Positions 46,133-49,406 of a stretch of DNA of 49,406 nt are shown here, piece after piece (the stretch's first letter is position 1; every line of letters starts with the position of its first letter). A model generated the notes under the pieces. That model did not search any database. It was not told the DNA's origin and was given only the letters and a program-made list of their open reading frames with translations. Origin of the DNA: Thalassospira sp. (GTDB lineage Bacteria > Pseudomonadota > Alphaproteobacteria > Rhodospirillales > Thalassospiraceae); NCBI RefSeq assembly GCF_002709775.1, contig NZ_PAQR01000040.1:1-49406 (forward strand). The letters run 5' to 3'. The translations under genes and the position numbers were made by a program.

Positions 46133-46167
46133 AAATTTGACGGGGCGGCGGTTTACCGCCGTCCGTC
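46133..46167 (-). terminator. Probable terminator at the recQ end
   Basis: GACGG...CCGTC outside and GGCGGT / ACCGCC inside, followed on the minus strand by AAATTTTC. It overlaps the recQ stop codon. The T-run is short. Confidence 0.45.
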
Positions 46168-47997
46168 CATGACATCGAGAAATGCCAATCCGTACTGATC
46201 AAGCTTTTTGACGCCGACACCGTTGATGGACGCCATGTCTTCAAGGGTGCGGGGCTTGAAACGCACCATTTCCCAAAGTGTCCGGTCGCTAAAGATCACA
46301 TAGGGTGGGACGTTCTGGCTGGTGGCCAGTTCGCGGCGCAAGGTGCGCAGGCGTTCCCAAAGATCGCGGTCTTCCTCGTTTTCGAATTCGGTATCGAAAT
46401 CGCGCAGGCGCTTGGTCATCGCGCGCTTGCTTTCACCGGGGTCCTTGCGCATTTCGACGACTTTTTCACCGCGCAGAACCGGTCGGGATTCCTCGGTCAG
46501 GTAAACGCCGCCATGGCCTTCGACATCGACCTGAAGATAGCCCATGGCAAGCAGCTGGCGAAAGACCGATCGCCATTGTGGCTGGGCGATATCCTTGCCA
46601 ATTGCATAGACCGACAGCTTGTCATGTCCGTTCTGGCGGATCTTTTCGGTTTTACGGCCCATCAGGACTTCGATCACATGTGCCGGGCCAAAGCGTTGAC
46701 CGGTGCGATAGACCGCCGAGAGCGCCTTGCGCGATGCCTGTGTTGCATCCCAAGTGTCGACCGGCTCAAGACAGGTGTCGCAATTGCCGCAAGGTTGATG
46801 CTGATCTTCGCCAAAATAGGACAGGATCACCTGACGGCGGCATTTGGTGGTCTCGGCAAGGCCGACTAGGGCGTCAAGTTTACGCGATTCAATGCGTTTT
46901 TGGGCCTCTGGCGCCTCGGAGCTTGCGACCATGCTGCGGATGGAAACGATGTCAGACAGATCGTAATTCATCCAGGCATTGGCAGGCAGGCCGTCACGCC
47001 CGGCACGGCCGGTTTCCTGATAATAGGCTTCCATGCTTTTGGGCAGGTTGAGATGGGCGACAAAACGCACATTAGGTTTGTCGATCCCCATGCCAAAGGC
47101 GACGGTTGCGCAAATGATCAGGCCGTCTTCGCGCAGGAAGCGGTCCTGATGCAGTTGGCGCGTTTCCTGCGTTAACCCCGCGTGATAGGGGAGTGCTGGA
47201 CGACCATTGTCGGAAAGCCATTGCGCGACATCTTCGGTTTTGCGTCGTGACAGGCAGTAAACGATACCGGCATCTTCGGCGTGTTCGCGGTTCAAGAACG
47301 ACAGAAGGCGTTGCTTGGCGTTGCCCTTGGTCTCGATGCGATAGGTGATGTTCGGGCGATCAAAACCGGTAATGAAGCATTGCGCATCGGTCAGATGCAG
47401 GTTTTCTGCGATGTCCTTACGCGTCGGGGTATCGGCCGTTGCGGTCAGTGCGATACGCGGCACATGTGAAAAGCGCGTCGGCAGCAGATCAAGACGGCGA
47501 TATTCCGGGCGGAAATCATGGCCCCATTGCGATACGCAGTGGGCTTCATCAATGGCAAACAGTGAAATGCTGATCCGATCCAACAAGTTCAGGAACCGGT
47601 CAGAGGCAAAGCGTTCCGGCGCGACATAAAGCAGATCAATATCGCCATCAACGGCACGCGTTTCGATTTCGCGCGCGGCATCGGGGGCGAGGGTCGAATT
47701 GATAAAGGCGGCCTTTACGCCCAGCTGGTTCAGTGCATCGACCTGATCCTTCATCAGGGCGATCAGTGGCGATACGACAACCGCCGTTCCCGGACGGCAA
47801 AGGGCAGGAACCTGATAGCATAGCGACTTGCCGCCTCCGGTCGGCATCAGGACAAGTGCGTCGTTGCCTGCAATGACATGATCAATGATTTCAGCCTGTT
47901 GGCCGCGAAAGCTGTCATAGCCAAAGACTTCTTGCAGGACGTCAATTGGCTGATGTTGTGCAGGTCGGTCGAGCAAGTCAGACATGGGCTCGGGCAT
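46153..47997 (-). CDS. recQ: ATP-dependent DNA helicase RecQ
   Basis: 614 aa from the chosen start. 3'-5' helicase for recombination and fork repair. Walker A is [12 protein letters not shown] with Lys57, and the Walker B DEAH box is at 150-153 in [17 protein letters not shown]. The helicase C domain contains [13 protein letters not shown]. The zinc-binding domain has [12 protein letters not shown]...CGNCDTC, followed by a winged helix and a C-terminal HRDC domain ([20 protein letters not shown]). The open frame begins at a TTG at 48060. ATG 47997 or 47985 is more likely, though neither has a strong ribosome site. It lies 19 bases downstream of the uracil-DNA glycosylase gene, forming a repair pair. 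Confidence 0.95.
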   Translation of the reverse strand: MPEPMSDLLDRPAQHQPIDVLQEVFGYDSFRGQQAEIIDHVIAGNDALVLMPTGGGKSLCYQVPALCRPGTAVVVSPLIALMKDQVDALNQLGVKAAFINSTLAPDAAREIETRAVDGDIDLLYVAPERFASDRFLNLLDRISISLFAIDEAHCVSQWGHDFRPEYRRLDLLPTRFSHVPRIALTATADTPTRKDIAENLHLTDAQCFITGFDRPNITYRIETKGNAKQRLLSFLNREHAEDAGIVYCLSRRKTEDVAQWLSDNGRPALPYHAGLTQETRQLHQDRFLREDGLIICATVAFGMGIDKPNVRFVAHLNLPKSMEAYYQETGRAGRDGLPANAWMNYDLSDIVSIRSMVASSEAPEAQKRIESRKLDALVGLAETTKCRRQVILSYFGEDQHQPCGNCDTCLEPVDTWDATQASRKALSAVYRTGQRFGPAHVIEVLMGRKTEKIRQNGHDKLSVYAIGKDIAQPQWRSVFRQLLAMGYLQVDVEGHGGVYLTEESRPVLRGEKVVEMRKDPGESKRAMTKRLRDFDTEFENEEDRDLWERLRTLRRELATSQNVPPYVIFSDRTLWEMVRFKPRTLEDMASINGVGVKKLDQYGLAFLDVMDGRR

Positions 47998-48016
47998 AGG
48001 CGATGTATCAGGCAAA

Positions 48017-48658
48017 TTAACCGTCCAGATGTGCGCGAATTCCGGCAAAGACGTTTTCAAACATCTCTGGCGTCAGGCGATAGGTCTGGGTGTTGTAGCG
48101 CGAACAGTGATAGCTATCAAACAAAGTGATGCCATTTTCCATCTTGTGTGATGCGCCGTGGCCAAATTTCAGCGATGACAGCTTAAGCCCGAAGGTGCGC
48201 AGCATGGCCTGATGGGCGACCTGCCCAAGGCACAGGATGGCCGACAGGTTCTTCATCGCATCAAATTCGCTGATCAGGAATGGGCGGCAGGTATTGGCTT
48301 CCGGCCCGGTTGGCTTGTTTTCCGGCGGCACGCATTTGACTGCGTTGGTGATGCGACAATCAACCAGTTCCAGCCCGTCATCGGGGCGTTTGGCATAGGT
48401 GCCGGTGGCAAAGCCGAACTTTTTCAGCGTGTCATAAAGAAGGTCGCCAGCATAGTCGCCGGTAAACGGGCGGCCGGTGGCGTTTGCCCCCTTAAGCCCC
48501 GGTGCCAGACCGACAATCAGAAGGCGCGCATCAAGCGGGCCAAACGGACGCACGGGGCCGTTATAGAAGTCGGGAAACTTTTCCTGATTTTTGCGCCGGA
48601 ATTCGACAAGGCGCGGGCAAAGCTGGCAATCGATATCGGGTTGCTGATAGGCGGTCAT
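48017..48658 (-). CDS. Uracil-DNA glycosylase, family 5 (UdgB-like)
   Basis: 213 aa iron-sulfur glycosylase that removes deaminated bases. Four cysteines (Cys11, Cys14, Cys109, Cys124) can hold a 4Fe-4S cluster. Motif 1 is [22 protein letters not shown], which lacks the catalytic Asp/Asn of families 1 and 4 and matches family 5. Motif 3 reads HCSRYN where HPSPRN-type sequences are usual. Family 5 enzymes can also act on hypoxanthine and hydroxymethyluracil. It lies immediately upstream of recQ on the same strand. Confidence 0.9.
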   Translation of the reverse strand: MTAYQQPDIDCQLCPRLVEFRRKNQEKFPDFYNGPVRPFGPLDARLLIVGLAPGLKGANATGRPFTGDYAGDLLYDTLKKFGFATGTYAKRPDDGLELVDCRITNAVKCVPPENKPTGPEANTCRPFLISEFDAMKNLSAILCLGQVAHQAMLRTFGLKLSSLKFGHGASHKMENGITLFDSYHCSRYNTQTYRLTPEMFENVFAGIRAHLDG

Positions 48659-48676
48659 GGCATGTCTGACTTTTTG

Positions 48677-48702
48677 CCGGTCACAGTGCGGGCTGTGACC
48701 GG
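48677..48702. repeat. GC-rich hairpin between NYN gene and uracil-DNA glycosylase gene
   Basis: CCGGTCACA / TGTGACCGG, a perfect 9-base stem with an 8-base loop. No T-run follows on the minus strand (the flanking Ts lie on the other side), so it is unlikely to be a terminator for the NYN gene. Confidence 0.55.
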
Positions 48703-48742
48703 TGGTGATCAGGGCAGGGTGATGGGCGACGCGGTCAGTCGA

Positions 48743-49351
48743 TCAATCGTAATCGAATTCGTCGAGGTCCGGATGTTCCGGGTGATCGTCGAGTTCGGGA
48801 TGATCGTCATCGCGGCGTTGCTGAACCTTGCGCGCGATGGTGCCTTCAAGTTCGGTCAGCTCGATAAAGTTATCGGCCTGACGGCGCAGTTCATCGGCCA
48901 CCATCGGCGGGTTGGATTTTACCGTCGAGACGACCGTGACGCGGACGCCCTTGCGCTGGATGGCATCGACCAGACGGCGGAAATCGCCATCGCCCGAGAA
49001 AATAACAACATGATCAAGGTGTTGCGCCATTTCCATGACGTCAATTGCCAACTCGATATCCATGTTGCCCTTGATCTTGCGGCGACCGGCGGCATCGGTG
49101 AATTCCTTGGTCGGTTTGGTGACCATGGTGTAGCCGTTATAGTCCAGCCAGTCGACAAGCGGGCGGATGGGGGAATATTCCTGATCCTCGATGAGGGCCG
49201 TGTAATAGAAGGCGCGGATCAGCTGACCTTTTTGGGAAAACAGTTCCAGAAGGCGTTTGTAATCAATGTCAAAACCAAGGGCGCGGGCGGCGGCATAAAG
49301 GTTCGAGCCGTCAATAAACAACCCGATGCGTTCCTGCGGGTAAAAAATCAT
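48743..49351 (-). CDS. NYN-domain (LabA/DUF88) putative RNase
   Basis: 202 aa. PIN-like NYN fold: the first acidic motif is RIGLFIDGSNLYAAARALG with Asp14. KGNMDIELAIDVMEMA supplies middle acidic residues, and VVIFSGDGDFRRLVDAIQRK supplies the C-terminal pair. All expected metal-binding acids are present, so nuclease activity is plausible. The last 25 residues are a His/Asp/Glu-rich tail (DDHPELDDHPEHPDLDEFDY) that could bind metal or be disordered. ATG 49351 has GAGGA 8 bases upstream and is preferred to a frame five codons longer. In related genomes it precedes rpoZ-type genes, but nothing more is visible here. Confidence 0.88.
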   Translation of the reverse strand: MIFYPQERIGLFIDGSNLYAAARALGFDIDYKRLLELFSQKGQLIRAFYYTALIEDQEYSPIRPLVDWLDYNGYTMVTKPTKEFTDAAGRRKIKGNMDIELAIDVMEMAQHLDHVVIFSGDGDFRRLVDAIQRKGVRVTVVSTVKSNPPMVADELRRQADNFIELTELEGTIARKVQQRRDDDHPELDDHPEHPDLDEFDYD

Positions 49352-49406
49352 CGTTAAATTCCTCAAACATCAAATTTAATTATGCAGTTCCCAAAAAAAC
49401 GGAACA

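Noticed and set aside
48677..48702. Terminator after the NYN gene
   Set aside because: The hairpin is perfect, but on the minus strand it is followed by CAAAAAG rather than a T-run, so intrinsic termination is unlikely.

Overview
The window is a stretch of alphaproteobacterial chromosome, most like the order Rhodospirillales and probably close to Thalassospira. That placement rests on gene order and protein character, not on a search. Supporting features are a bamA-ompH-lpxD-fabZ-lpxA-lpxI-lpxB cluster that uses LpxI, a trpGDC-moaC-lexA-comEC-gltX-gltA neighbourhood, an alphaproteobacterial SOS box (GTTC-N7-GTTC) before lexA, and an eno / ftsB-like / pdhA-pdhB-pdhC-lpd-lipA-ratA run with a lipoyl domain fused to PdhB. 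There is no rRNA, complete tRNA, insertion sequence, prophage or CRISPR array.

Layout. 1-4964 (+): end of bamA, then outer-membrane and lipid A genes packed with overlaps. 5040-5480: glyoxalase I. 5584-8408 (-): gltA and gltX. 8502-10688 (+): comEC. 10773-14587 (-): trpG, trpD, trpC, moaC, lexA. 14860-16092 (+): YibQ-like divergent polysaccharide deacetylase. 16163-19636 (-): trpE and a PpiD-like periplasmic folding factor. 19978-25248 (+): tpiA, secG, pyrG, kdsA, eno. 25363-28771 (-): a three-gene accessory module. 29312-37258 (+): ftsB-like gene, pyruvate dehydrogenase complex, lipoyl synthase, RatA. 37259-38256 (-): PncC-type CinA and pgpA. 38464-40204 (+): M23 peptidase and bactofilin. 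40329-43150 (-): HAD hydrolase and soluble lytic transglycosylase. 43359-46113 (+): dapA, smpB, a sulfite-oxidase-like molybdoprotein and a secreted glutathione peroxidase. 46153-49351 (-): recQ, family-5 uracil-DNA glycosylase and a NYN-domain protein.

The striking part is 25363-28953. Between eno and the ftsB-like gene lie two paralogous helical proteins (518 and 369 aa) of no family I recognise, with a 157-aa protein between them that has the full pattern of a CesT/Tir-type type III secretion chaperone. The larger protein lies downstream of the chaperone, in the same likely transcript. The smaller has its own promoter and a strong terminator. Both transcription units are preceded on the minus strand by GGAACC-N15/16-T(C/G)ACTTA, which resembles the hrp box read by the ECF sigma factor HrpL (GGAACC-N15/16-CCACNNA). 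The block is visibly lower in GC than its neighbours and carries no secretion-machinery genes. I read it as an orphan effector-chaperone cassette set into a housekeeping locus, under an HrpL-like ECF regulon encoded elsewhere.

The other genes are housekeeping: lipid A and KDO synthesis with outer-membrane assembly, central carbon metabolism (TpiA, Eno, PDH, GltA), tryptophan, lysine and CTP synthesis, cell-wall turnover and shape, and DNA repair with SOS control. Start codons were moved from the longest frame where a Shine-Dalgarno sequence or family length favoured a later start (lpxB, eno, lipA, ratA, dapA, bactofilin, HAD, the molybdoprotein, glutathione peroxidase, NYN, effector A).
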